Assembly (NCBI RefSeq): GCF_036327775.1
Contig: NZ_CP109598.1
Span: forward strand, 3,968,001 to 4,032,000
Length of the DNA stretch: 64,000 bases
Reading direction: 5' to 3'
DNA from: Streptomyces sp. NBC_01498
Lineage (GTDB): Bacteria > Actinomycetota > Actinomycetes > Streptomycetales > Streptomycetaceae
Of this stretch, positions 55,184 to 63,540 are shown piece after piece (within the stretch, counting starts at the first letter, position 1; every line of letters starts with the position of its first letter). A program made the translations under genes and the position numbers. The notes below the pieces were generated by a model. It was not told the DNA's origin, did not search any database, and saw only the letters and a list, made by a program, of their open reading frames with translations.

Positions 55184-55780
55184 ATGACTCTCCGGCCCGC
55201 TGCTCGCGCAGTTGCACTGACTGTGACCGTCACTCTGGGAATCTCTTCCCTGTCCGCTTGCGGCAGTGGTGAATCCGGGGGCGGAGGTGGGACGAACTAC
55301 GTGGTGAGCACGGACGGCGTTTCAAGGGTTGCCAAGGGCGAACGAAAGCCCGTCGGCCTGATCAAGGGCGAGACCCTTCAAGGAAATCCCCTTGACATTG
55401 TCGACTTCAAGGGCAAGGTCGTCGTGATCAATGTCTGGGGTTCTTGGTGCCCGCCTTGTCGTGCCGAAGCGCCGTATCTCAACAAAGTCGCCAAGGAAAT
55501 GAAGCCGAAGGGCGTTCAGTTCATCGGCATCAACACCCGCGACAATGACAGGTCTCTGCCCATCGCATTCGAAGAAGACTTTGATATTTCATATCCCAGT
55601 CTCTACGATCCGGAGGGAAGGATCATCCTTTCCGGATTCCCCAAGGGTACGGTAAATCTTCAGGGCCTCCCGGCGACGGTTGTCGTGGATCGAAACGGAA
55701 AGATATCGGCCAGGCAATTCGGCGGAGTCGACGACAGCCGGCTGCGCAAGATGATTGACCCTGTGGTCAAGGAAGGCTGA
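55184..55780 (+). CDS. TlpA/ResA-type thiol-disulfide lipoprotein
   Basis: 198 residues from ATG 55184. Lipobox SLSAC (Cys about residue 26), a Gly/Ser linker, then a thioredoxin fold (about 60-198) with active site WGSWCPPCRAEAPYL, cis-Pro region GLPATVVVDRNG, and a ResA-like insertion. It reduces or oxidises periplasm-side thiols, for instance in cytochrome c or copper-protein assembly. Third-position GC is lower than in neighbours (many AT-ending codons such as GAT ATT TCA TAT), which hints at different ancestry. Confidence 0.92.
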   Translation: MTLRPAARAVALTVTVTLGISSLSACGSGESGGGGGTNYVVSTDGVSRVAKGERKPVGLIKGETLQGNPLDIVDFKGKVVVINVWGSWCPPCRAEAPYLNKVAKEMKPKGVQFIGINTRDNDRSLPIAFEEDFDISYPSLYDPEGRIILSGFPKGTVNLQGLPATVVVDRNGKISARQFGGVDDSRLRKMIDPVVKEG

Positions 55781-56189
55781 ACCGGCTGCCCCTTGATTGG
55801 ATTTCTTCCCTCCGCCTCGCCGTTCGTGTCGTCCGCCGGACGTTGCTTTTTGCTTGCCGGGTGGCCGGCCGAAATGTGATCGGAGACCGGAAACCGTTTC
55901 CGTGGGGGTGTGGGCGTCACCGACCGGGCCGACCCGCTGGCGACATCCTGTTCGTGCGCGCTGCCGATGCCGGCTGCCGCGTCGACAGGTGGTGAGGGTG
56001 CCGTCTCCTAGCCGATTGGAGGCGGCCGTCCGAAGCCGGAGGAACTTATTGAGAGCTCCCTCACAATGGCATGCAAACATCTAAATCGAGACTATTGTTG
56101 GCTGTTTTAATTCCATCGCCTCCTGTAAGTCGGTCCGAGTACGATCGCTTTGCTTGATCATCGACAACGACTTATGGGAGAGAAGAAGA
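55781..56189. other. Gap before the secreted mini-protein gene
   Basis: 409 bp. From about 56040 to 56150 it is clearly AT-richer (AATCGAGACTATTGTTGGCT, TTTTAATTCC) and likely holds the promoter of the 56190 gene. No coding frame of quality. Confidence 0.45.
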
Positions 56190-56624
56190 ATGAGTACTTC
56201 CTTTCGCAAGCGCGTGGCAGTCGTCTTCACCGCCGCTGTTCTCATGACGGGGTCCGCCCTGACGATCGGCGCCGGTCCTGCGTCCGCCGGTCCCGCCGCC
56301 ACGTTCGAGGCCGGTGCCTTGCAGAGCGACGGCTCTCGCACCATCGTGATCAAGACGGGTGGCACCACCGCCGGCACCATCAAGTGGACCGCCAACGGGG
56401 ACACGCTGACAGCCACCGACTCCAAGGCGGACGGTCACGGCGTTTCCGGGTACATCAACACGGTGAACCCGTACCTCATAGCGAACACGGCGGGGCACAG
56501 CTCCCCTTACACGGACACCGCGCACAGAGACCTGCCCGAGAACCAGGGCGAGCTTCTCTTCGCCTGCATCGGCAACAACAGCGACGGTCTCACCTGCTCC
56601 GGAAACTACAACATCGCCACCTGA
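56190..56624 (+). CDS. Small secreted protein of unknown function
   Basis: 144 residues; a purine-rich GGGAGAGAAGAAGA lies just before ATG 56190. Signal peptide (about 1-33, ending ASAGP), then a beta-rich mature domain of about 110 residues (GSRTIVIKTGGTTAGTIKWT, VSGYINTVNPYLIANTAG) with two cysteines near the C-terminus (FACIGNN and LTCSGNYN) positioned for a disulfide. No family recognised; compact size and disulfide suggest an extracellular stable fold. Confidence 0.75.
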   Translation: MSTSFRKRVAVVFTAAVLMTGSALTIGAGPASAGPAATFEAGALQSDGSRTIVIKTGGTTAGTIKWTANGDTLTATDSKADGHGVSGYINTVNPYLIANTAGHSSPYTDTAHRDLPENQGELLFACIGNNSDGLTCSGNYNIAT

Positions 56625-56971
<347 letters not shown>

Positions 56972-58366
56972 TCAGTGGCGGCCCGCGATGCGGTCGGCCG
57001 TGCGGGCCAGGCGGGTGGTGGTGGGGGTGTGGGACGTGGACTCCTGGCGGTCCGCCCGGCGGTAGGCCGCGTAGAGGGTGCGGACTCCCAGCCAGCGCAG
57101 CGGCTCCGGTTCCCAGGTACGGACCTGGTGGTTGACCCAGGGCAGCGTCGTGAGGTCCGTGGGGCCGGACTGGCCCGAGTCGTGCTGGATCAGGTCGCGG
57201 AGGGTGCGGGCCGCGAGGTTCGACGTGGCGACGCCCGAGCCCACGTAGCCGCCCGCCCAGCCGAGGCCGGTGGCGCGGTCGAGGGTGACCGTGGCGCACC
57301 AGTCGCGTGGGACGCCGAGGACGCCCGACCAGGCGTGTTCGATACGGGCGCCCGCCGTTGTGGGGAAGAGGCGGACCAGGATGTCGCGCAGGGCGTCGAT
57401 GGTGGCGGGCTGGGTGCGGCCGTCGTTGTCGGTGCGGGAGCCGTAGCGGTACGGGACGCCCCTGCCCCCGAGGGCGATGCGGTCGTCGGCGGTGCGCTGG
57501 GCGTACATGTACGCGTGCGCCATGTCGCCGAGCGTTTCGCGGCCCTCCCAGCCGATGGTGTCCCAGACCTTCGCGGGCAGTGGTTCGGTGGCGATCATCG
57601 AGGAGTTCATGGGCAGCCAGGTGCGCCGCAGGCCCTTCAGCGTGGCGGTGAATCCCTCGGTGCAGCGCAGGACGTAGGGCGCGCGGACCGTGCCGTACGG
57701 GGTGATCGCGTGTTTGGGCTTGATCTCGGTGACGGGCGTCGACTCGTGGATGGTGACGCCGAGCGCCTCGACGGCCGCCGCGAGGCCCTTGAGGAGCTTC
57801 ACCGGGTGCAGCCGGGCCCCGTGCGGGGTCCAGGCGGAGCCGACCGCTCCGGCGACCCGTACGCGCCGCGCCGTCTCGCGTGCCCCGTGGAGTGTCCGGT
57901 CGGTCTCGCCGAAGGCGACCTCGGCGGTGTGGAACGCCTTGAGCCGGGCCAACTGCGCCGGGGTGTAGGCGACTTCGAGGACGCCGCCCCGGTGGATGTC
58001 GGCGTCGATCGACTCCTCGGCGGCCACGCGCATGACCTCGCTGACGGTGTCGTTCATGGCCTTCTGGAGGCGTACGGCGGCGTCGTGGCCGTGGTTGCGG
58101 GCGTGGCGGTCGCGGCCCGCGATGCCGTTGTAGAGCCAGCCGCCGTTCCGCCCGGAGGCGCCGTAGCCGCAGAACCTGCTCTCCAGGACGGTGATGTTGA
58201 GGAAGGGCACCGCCTTCTTCAGGTAGTACGCCGTCCACAGGCCGGTGTAGCCGCCGCCCACGACGCAGACGTCGGCGGTCGTGTCGCCGGAGAGTGGTTC
58301 GCGGGGGGCGGGTATGCCGTCCTGGGCGTACCAGAAGGAGATGCCGCCGTTGGTGGTGCTGCTCAT
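56972..58366 (-). CDS. FAD-dependent oxidoreductase (DAO/GlpO-like, PuuB type)
   Basis: 464 residues from ATG 58366. An N-terminal segment WYAQDG leads to the FAD motif DVCVVGGGYTGLWTAYYL, then the GYGASGRNGGW motif seen in gamma-glutamylputrescine and related amine oxidases of the DAO fold, and a C-terminal FAD loop WSGVLGVPRD with GLGWAGGYVGSGVATSNLA. Probably oxidises an amine or amino acid, releasing peroxide. A divergent GNAT gene with diamine acetyltransferase features suggests a polyamine theme; this is an inference. Confidence 0.88.
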   Translation of the reverse strand: MSSTTNGGISFWYAQDGIPAPREPLSGDTTADVCVVGGGYTGLWTAYYLKKAVPFLNITVLESRFCGYGASGRNGGWLYNGIAGRDRHARNHGHDAAVRLQKAMNDTVSEVMRVAAEESIDADIHRGGVLEVAYTPAQLARLKAFHTAEVAFGETDRTLHGARETARRVRVAGAVGSAWTPHGARLHPVKLLKGLAAAVEALGVTIHESTPVTEIKPKHAITPYGTVRAPYVLRCTEGFTATLKGLRRTWLPMNSSMIATEPLPAKVWDTIGWEGRETLGDMAHAYMYAQRTADDRIALGGRGVPYRYGSRTDNDGRTQPATIDALRDILVRLFPTTAGARIEHAWSGVLGVPRDWCATVTLDRATGLGWAGGYVGSGVATSNLAARTLRDLIQHDSGQSGPTDLTTLPWVNHQVRTWEPEPLRWLGVRTLYAAYRRADRQESTSHTPTTTRLARTADRIAGRH

Positions 58367-58511
58367 GAGGCCGTTCGTACACCGCGTGTCGTCCCTGTGT
58401 CCAGGCCGCCAGGTGTCTCCGTCTCCAGGTGTCACGGGGCGGGGCGGGGCGTTGCGGCGGGGCCCGGCCGCCGTGGGCCGGGCGCCGCTGGCGCGGTGGC
58501 CGCCGAAGGTG

Positions 58512-58523
58512 CAGGCTGCGGTC
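58512..58523 (+). promoter_or_regulatory. Possible -10 of a leaderless GNAT transcript
   Basis: CAGGCT (58512-58517), GCGGTC, then ATG 58524. One base off TAGGCT; no ribosome site upstream. Confidence 0.35.
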
Positions 58524-59006
58524 ATGATTCGTACGGCGACGGCCGCGGACGTTCCGGTGATCCACGCGATGATCCGTGAACTCGCGGCATACGAGAAGGC
58601 CCCCGACGAGGCACGGGCGACCGAGGCGCAGTTGCGCGAGGCGCTGTTCGGGGAGCGGCCGGCCGCGTACGCGCACCTCGCGGAGACGGACGAGGGCACG
58701 GCGGTGGGGTTCGCCCTGTGGTTCCTGAACTTCTCGACGTGGCGCGGGGTGCACGGCATCCACCTGGAGGACCTGTACGTCAGGCCGGAGTCGCGGGGCG
58801 CCGGGCACGGGAAGGCGCTGCTGGGGGAGTTGGCGCGGATCTGCGTGGAGCGGGGGTACGAGCGGCTGGAGTGGTCGGTGCTGGACTGGAACGAGCCGTC
58901 GATCGCGTTCTACCGGGCGCTGGGGGCCCGGCCGCAGGACGGGTGGACGGTGTTCCGGCTGACGGACGGGGAGCTGGCGGCGCTGGGCGGCGCGAGCGGG
59001 GCGTGA
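58524..59006 (+). CDS. GNAT-family N-acetyltransferase, diamine-acetyltransferase-like
   Basis: 160 residues from ATG 58524; 81 further upstream codons lie within the FAD gene's antisense and lack family features. IRTATAADVPVIHAMIRELA start, FLNFSTWRGVHGIHLEDLYV strand, acetyl-CoA loop RPESRGAGHGKALL, and WNEPSIAFYRALGA. The FSTWRGxxGIxLEDLYV block matches spermidine/spermine (SSAT-like) enzymes. Divergent from a PuuB-like oxidoreductase, which supports polyamine turnover. Confidence 0.9.
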   Translation: MIRTATAADVPVIHAMIRELAAYEKAPDEARATEAQLREALFGERPAAYAHLAETDEGTAVGFALWFLNFSTWRGVHGIHLEDLYVRPESRGAGHGKALLGELARICVERGYERLEWSVLDWNEPSIAFYRALGARPQDGWTVFRLTDGELAALGGASGA

Positions 59007-59166
59007 GCGGGGCGCGGGCAGGTGTGCGCCGGTGTGAGCGGGGCGCGGTCGGGAGCGTGATCGTGGGGGTGATCGGGGGCGGCGGCGGATGGTCGGCGGG
59101 ATTGTCAGTGGGTGCCGCTACGGTCGGTGACGAGTGCGGATGCCGTCGATATTTGGGGGGACACAC

Positions 59167-59760
59167 GTGTCCGAGGCGATTCGGGACGACGCGGTTCAGG
59201 GCGGGGCGATTCAGGCCGGGGCGGTTGCGGGCGAGGAGGCTCGGGACGGGACCGTCCCGCAGCCCGATCCGGTGATGGCCGAGATCGGGCGGGGCATGGA
59301 GTTGGGACAGCGTGGTGAACGGGACGCGGCCCGGCGGGTGTTCGCCGGGATCTGGGACCGGACGGGCGCGGACGGGGACCCGTTCCACATATGCGCGCTG
59401 GCCCACTACATGGCCGATGTCCAGGACGACCCGGAAGAGGAACTGGTCTGGGACCTGCGTGCGTTGGAGGCCGCCGGCCGGGTCTCGGACGAGCGCGCGG
59501 AGAGCGCGGGGGTGACGAGCCCGGTCGCCGCGTTCTACCCGTCGCTGCATCTGAACCTGGGGGACGTGTACCGGCGGCTGGGCGAGCCCGCCCTGGCCCG
59601 GGAGCAGCTGGCGCGCGGGCGGGACGCGGTGGGGACGCTGGGCGACGACGGGTACGGGCAGCTGGTCAGGGGCGGTCTCGACCGGCTAGCCGAGCGGTTG
59701 GACGCGCAGTCGGACGCTCGGTTGGACGAGACGGATGCCGTCGGCTCGTCGGGGGAGTGA
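59167..59760 (+). CDS. TPR-like helical protein of unknown function
   Basis: 197 residues from GTG 59167 with GGGGGGAC upstream; GTG 59134 is an alternative. After a 40-residue Ala/Gly/Asp start there are paired helices with TPR spacing (MELGQRGERDAARRVFAGIW, ICALAHYMADVQ, LHLNLGDVYRRLGEPALARE). Such proteins act as protein-binding adaptors. Start-proximal GGGG..GCGGTTCAGGGC DNA repeats encode the Gly/Ala run. No partner gene identified. Confidence 0.75.
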   Translation: MSEAIRDDAVQGGAIQAGAVAGEEARDGTVPQPDPVMAEIGRGMELGQRGERDAARRVFAGIWDRTGADGDPFHICALAHYMADVQDDPEEELVWDLRALEAAGRVSDERAESAGVTSPVAAFYPSLHLNLGDVYRRLGEPALAREQLARGRDAVGTLGDDGYGQLVRGGLDRLAERLDAQSDARLDETDAVGSSGE

Positions 59761-60056
59761 CCGGGTTCGAGGACGAGAACGAGGGCGAGGTGAGGCGAGG
59801 GGTGAGGGCCGAGGGCTGAGCGGTGAGGGCTGAGCGGTCGGGGTGGGTGGAGCCGGGACGCCGGCGTCGTGGTGGGAGCCGGGCCGGGGGGCGGAGCCGG
59901 GCCGATCGGGGGAGCGACCGGTTCGGGCGGAGCGGGTCCAGGCCCCCGCCTCCTCGGGGTGTTCGGTGACGGGAGCCAGCCTCCGACCTCAAGCGGACGT
60001 GAGACCAAGGGAATCCGGGGCCGAGAGGGTGTTGGGCGTGGGGTGGGGTGGCGGGG
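59761..60056. other. Convergent gap with GCTGAGCGGTGAGG repeats
   Basis: 296 bp. GGGCTGAGCGGT occurs twice near 59812-59840, followed by GGAGCCGGG/GGAGCCGGGCC repeats. No clear hairpin terminator and no gene. Confidence 0.4.
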
Positions 60057-61286
60057 TCAGGCCGTGCCGTACGGCCGCCGGGCGGCACGGAGCCGTACCG
60101 CGTCGATCCGGCGCAGCGCGAGCGTCGCCGCCTCGACGGCGCTGTTGAACGACACCTCTGACAGCACCCCCGGCGCCGCGACCTGGTCCCCGACGAGGAA
60201 GACGCCGTCGCCCCGGTCGATACGCGGCCGGTCGCGCCAGGTGGTGCCCGGTGGGTCGACCGCTCCCGTACGGCCGTCGGCGAGTGACTGGCGCCGCCAC
60301 CGGGCCCGTTCGCGCCAGCCGGGGAAGCCCAGGTCGAGCAGCCCTTCCGCGCGGGCGACGCCGACCGCGCCGGACTCGCCGGGGCCGACCGGGAACTGGC
60401 CCTGGAGCAGCTGCTCGCCCGCCGGCGCGAGCGACGGGTCCGCCGCGGTGAACCGCTCCAGCCAGCCCGGCGCGTCGAGATCGGAGACGGCGAACGGGTC
60501 GCCCCCGCGCGTGGTCAGCGCGAGGTCCAGCAGCGCCGTGCGCCCGCTCTCCCACCGCAGGCCCTCGTCGCCGAGCAGCCGCCGGGCCGCGCCGAGCGAG
60601 GTCGCGACGATCACCGGCCCGTGCTCGGGCAGGGCGTGGACCCGGCAGCCCGTCTCCACGCGTACGCCCAGGTCCCGGGCCCGCGCGCGCATCCGGTCGA
60701 CGACCCGGCTCCAGCCGCCGACCGGGTTCCGCGCCTCCGGCGGAAGGGCGGCGGCCCGCCGGAGCCGTTCCTGGACGAAGGCGGCGGAGAGGGAGCCGGG
60801 GTCGTGGTGGAAGAGGGCGACGGCGGCGTAACGGGCCGCGGTCACGGCAGCTTCGGGACCGTGCCGTTCGGCGGCCCAGGTGTGGAAGTCGATGTCGACG
60901 GGCGCCTCTTCGGCCCGGCCGCGGCTCGCCCTGACCAGCCCCGGGGGCGGCGTCCGGCGCAGGGCACCGCCCCGGTGGAAACGCAGACGTGCCCCCTCGC
61001 GGACCGGCAGGCGCGCGATCGGCCCGAGGAGGCCGCGCCGCCGGAGCCAGGCCCAGTGCGGACCGTGCCGGTAGAAGACGTGCGGGCCTTCGTGGGCGCG
61101 GTACGGACCCTCGGAGGCGCGGCCCCGTCCGCCGGGGGTGCGGTGGGCTTCGAGGACGGTCACCCGGACAACGGACGCACCCGGCCCGCCGGATCTGCCC
61201 GACCTGCCCGACCCGCTCGATTCGGCCGCCGAGATCGCCGCGGTGAGCCCGGCGAAGCCGCCTCCTACGACGGTGATGTGGTCCAT
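60057..61286 (-). CDS. Phytoene-dehydrogenase-like FAD oxidoreductase
   Basis: 409 residues from ATG 61286. FAD motif ITVVGGGFAGLTAAISAAES with the acidic end of strand 2 in VTVLEAHRTPGGRGR; between them is an unusual Ser/Gly/Arg insert (SGSGRSGRSGGPG). Late motif GVFLVGDQVAAPGVLSEVSF closes the FAD site. Family members desaturate or isomerise carotenoids or oxidise other lipids. No carotenoid genes are adjacent, so the substrate is unknown. Divergent from the pentapeptide gene. Confidence 0.87.
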   Translation of the reverse strand: MDHITVVGGGFAGLTAAISAAESSGSGRSGRSGGPGASVVRVTVLEAHRTPGGRGRASEGPYRAHEGPHVFYRHGPHWAWLRRRGLLGPIARLPVREGARLRFHRGGALRRTPPPGLVRASRGRAEEAPVDIDFHTWAAERHGPEAAVTAARYAAVALFHHDPGSLSAAFVQERLRRAAALPPEARNPVGGWSRVVDRMRARARDLGVRVETGCRVHALPEHGPVIVATSLGAARRLLGDEGLRWESGRTALLDLALTTRGGDPFAVSDLDAPGWLERFTAADPSLAPAGEQLLQGQFPVGPGESGAVGVARAEGLLDLGFPGWRERARWRRQSLADGRTGAVDPPGTTWRDRPRIDRGDGVFLVGDQVAAPGVLSEVSFNSAVEAATLALRRIDAVRLRAARRPYGTA

Positions 61287-61440
61287 GTGCGCGGTGTCCC
61301 CTCGCTCGTTCACGATGCGCGCGTCCACGGTCTTCGGGCGCGCGGGTGTCCGGGGGAATGACGAAGCCCGGGGACGGTGTGTGACAGCGCGGAGCCGGGA
61401 CAGCCGGGGCGTTGTCAGTGGCATACGTCACGATGGGGGC

Positions 61441-62187
61441 ATGGCACGGAGAACGACAGCGCGAACGGCGGGATCCGCGGATTCAGCGGGAGCAACGGGA
61501 TCAGCGGGCAGGAGGGGGACGGCCGCCAGGATCGCGGCGCCCCGGCGGCCGGAGGTCCGGCTGCCCCCTCTGGCGCCGTACGAGGGCGGGCTGGAGCCCG
61601 ACGGGGAGTACGACGGGCAGGAGCTCGGCGGCCTGGATCTCGCGGACCAGGTGGGCGCGGGCTCCCGGTTCATCGACTGCGCGTTGCGCGACTGCGGGCT
61701 CGACCGTACGGAGCTGGGCCGGGCCCGCTTCATCGACAGCGTCCTCACGGGCATCCGGGGGGTCGGCACGAACCTCGCGGGCGCCTCGCTGCGCGACGTG
61801 GAGGTGGTCGACGCGCGGCTGGGGGGCGTGCAGCTGCACGGCGCCGTGTTCGAGCGGGTGCTGATCCGGGGCGGGAAGATCGACTATCTGAATCTGCGGG
61901 AGGCGAAGCTGAAGGACGTGGTGTTCGAGGGCTGCGTCCTGGCGGAGCCGGACTTCGGGGGAGCGGCACTGGAGCGCGTCGAGTTCCGTGACTGTGTTCT
62001 GAGGGAGGCGGACTTCAGCGGCGTACGGATGAAGGACGTCGACCTGCGGACGGTGGCCGAGCTGGGTATCGCGCGCGGCTTCGACCGGCTGGCGGGCGCG
62101 GTGATCAGTACGGCGCAACTGCTCGATCTGGCGCCCGCGTTCGCGGCCCAGATAGGTGTACGGGTGGAGGACGCGCCGGGCGGCTGA
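61441..62187 (+). CDS. Pentapeptide-repeat protein
   Basis: 248 residues from ATG 61441. After an Ala/Arg/Gly start (about 1-40) a run of A(D/N)LXX-type repeats covers about 75-205 (RFIDCALRDCGLDRTELGRA, GTNLAGASLRDVEVVDARLG, DFSGVRMKDVDL), forming a right-handed quadrilateral helix. The tail (LGIARGFDRLAGAVISTAQLLDLAP) is a common cap in Actinobacteria. Some family members mimic DNA and protect gyrase; that is not implied here without data. Confidence 0.9.
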   Translation: MARRTTARTAGSADSAGATGSAGRRGTAARIAAPRRPEVRLPPLAPYEGGLEPDGEYDGQELGGLDLADQVGAGSRFIDCALRDCGLDRTELGRARFIDSVLTGIRGVGTNLAGASLRDVEVVDARLGGVQLHGAVFERVLIRGGKIDYLNLREAKLKDVVFEGCVLAEPDFGGAALERVEFRDCVLREADFSGVRMKDVDLRTVAELGIARGFDRLAGAVISTAQLLDLAPAFAAQIGVRVEDAPGG

Positions 62188-62578
62188 AGCCCCGGCGTCC
62201 GGCGTCGGGCGCGCGTCCGGGGCGGTGTGCCGGTCGCGGCGTTCGGGGCGGCGGAAACGCGGCGGGGGCCCGGGGACAGCGGCGGGGAGGCCGGAGCGGG
62301 ACAGCGGAAGACCCCGACCGTGGGGGGGAGGGTCGGGGTCTTCAATGTGCTGCCGGGGGCTCAGCCATGTGGGGGGCGAACCTCGTATTTGGTTCTTGGT
62401 GGCGTCCCGGCAGAAGTGCGTCTGCCCGGGGTCCACGCATGTACACCTGTCAATCCAAAAACTTCCGGCGGGATCATGAGGGGGGTGGCCATCTGCTCCC
62501 ACATGAGGTGATGTCGGCTCAGTTCCCGGCAGGTCGTATCAGGTCGTAGCAGATCGGAGAGCGGGTGCGGACGGGCGG
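62188..62578. other. Gap after the pentapeptide gene
   Basis: 391 bp with the hairpin at 62307-62343. On the minus strand a frame starting at 62502 contains WIDRCTCVDPGQTHFCRDAT, a Cys-rich patch, but without ribosome site or clear end; I do not call a gene. Confidence 0.4.
62307..62343 (+). terminator. 13-bp hairpin terminator
   Basis: GAAGACCCCGACC (62307-62319) / GGTCGGGGTCTTC (62331-62343), 11-nt G-rich loop. Confidence 0.88.
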
Positions 62579-63103
62579 TCAGATCCGGGGGAACCGGGCC
62601 TGGAGATCCCAGACCACCGGATTGTCCATCAGGCCCTCGTGCATGTCCCCGAGGTCGGCCAGCAGGTCGTGCAGGAAGTCGCGGGACTCGCGGCGCAGCA
62701 GCCGGTGCCCGAAGGTGAGCGGGGCCTCGTCGACGGGCATCCAGTCGGCGGTCACGTCCACCCAGCCGAACCGCCGCTCGAAGAGGAGCCGGTCCGTCGA
62801 CTCGGTGAAGTCCAGCTCCGCGTACTGCCGTTGGGCCGACCGGCTGCCGCGCGGGTCGCGGTCGAGCTGCTCCACGATGTCGCACAGCGCCCAGGCGAAG
62901 TCCAGCACCGGTACCCAGCCCCAGCCGGTGGACACCTCGCGGTCGGCCTTGGTGTCGGCGAGGTACACGTCGCCGCAGAACAGATCGTGGCGCAGAGCCG
63001 CCACGTCCACGCGGCGGTAGTCGGTCTGCGGCGGATCGGGGAAGCGACGGGAGAGGGAGTAGCCGATGTCGAGCACGCGCCCGATGGTGTCACGGCCCCG
63101 CAC
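62579..63103 (-). CDS. Conserved hypothetical protein near terD
   Basis: About 174 residues from GTG 63103; GTG 63151 and GTG 63076 are alternatives. Compact aromatic and acidic composition with blocks RRFPDPPQTDYRRVDVAALR, HDLFCGDVYLADTKADREVS, WGWVPVLDFAWALCDI and FGWVDVTADWMPVDE. No signal peptide or membrane helix. I do not recognise a named domain. Downstream of terD on the same strand, separated by the CACGTG repeat array, so cotranscription is uncertain. Confidence 0.7.
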   Translation of the reverse strand: MRGRDTIGRVLDIGYSLSRRFPDPPQTDYRRVDVAALRHDLFCGDVYLADTKADREVSTGWGWVPVLDFAWALCDIVEQLDRDPRGSRSAQRQYAELDFTESTDRLLFERRFGWVDVTADWMPVDEAPLTFGHRLLRRESRDFLHDLLADLGDMHEGLMDNPVVWDLQARFPRI

Positions 63104-63113
63104 GGACGCTTTC

Positions 63114-63166
63114 CCACCCCGGGAAACGGGCTGCGCGCTGCCTGCGCCCACCCCGGGAAACGGGCC
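63114..63166. repeat. Direct repeat CCCACCCCGGGAAACGGGC, two copies
   Basis: Copies begin at about 63114 and 63148, 33-34 bp apart. They overlap the putative start region of the conserved hypothetical gene, which makes the longer starts less likely. Confidence 0.7.
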
Positions 63167-63310
63167 GGGCCCCGCCCGCGCTCACCTCGGGCGCGTGCGC
63201 GTATCCGTGCCTGTGCCGGAGCGCGTGAGCGCGCGCGGTGCCCGTGTGCCCGGACACGTGGCCGTACGTGTGACGGGCGTGAGGGGCCTGCTGCGCCCGT
63301 ACCGCCGGAG

Positions 63311-63479
63311 GGCACACCACGTGGCGAACGGAGGGCACACCACGTCGCGGAAGGGCGCACACGTGGCGAACGGAGGGCACACCACGTCGCGGAAGGGCAC
63401 ATCACGTGGCGCTCGAAGGCCACACCACGTGGCGCAACGGCGCACACGTGGCGCTCGAACGGCCACACCACGCGCCGAA
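63311..63479. repeat. Eight-unit tandem repeat of 19-23 bp with CACGTGGCG core
   Basis: Units start at 63311, 63334, 63354, 63376, 63396, 63418, 63439 and 63461. The form is GGCACACCACGTGGCGAACG with CACGTC, GGCGCACACGTGGCG and CGCGCC variants; units alternate, so a 42-43-bp dimer is visible (63311-63353 versus 63354-63395). It fills the gap after terD. CACGTG is self-complementary. Confidence 0.93.
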
Positions 63480-63540
63480 GGGCCCCCGGACGTGGCCGGA
63501 GGCCCCTCGATGGGCTGTCAGTGACTCGGGATCACCCGAC

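Noticed and set aside
61501..62502. 333-residue minus frame
   Set aside because: Antisense to the pentapeptide-repeat gene for most of its length; only its first 50 residues lie in free DNA and they lack a ribosome site.
63311..63479. CRISPR-like array
   Set aside because: Units are 19-23 bp head-to-tail repeats with no spacers.
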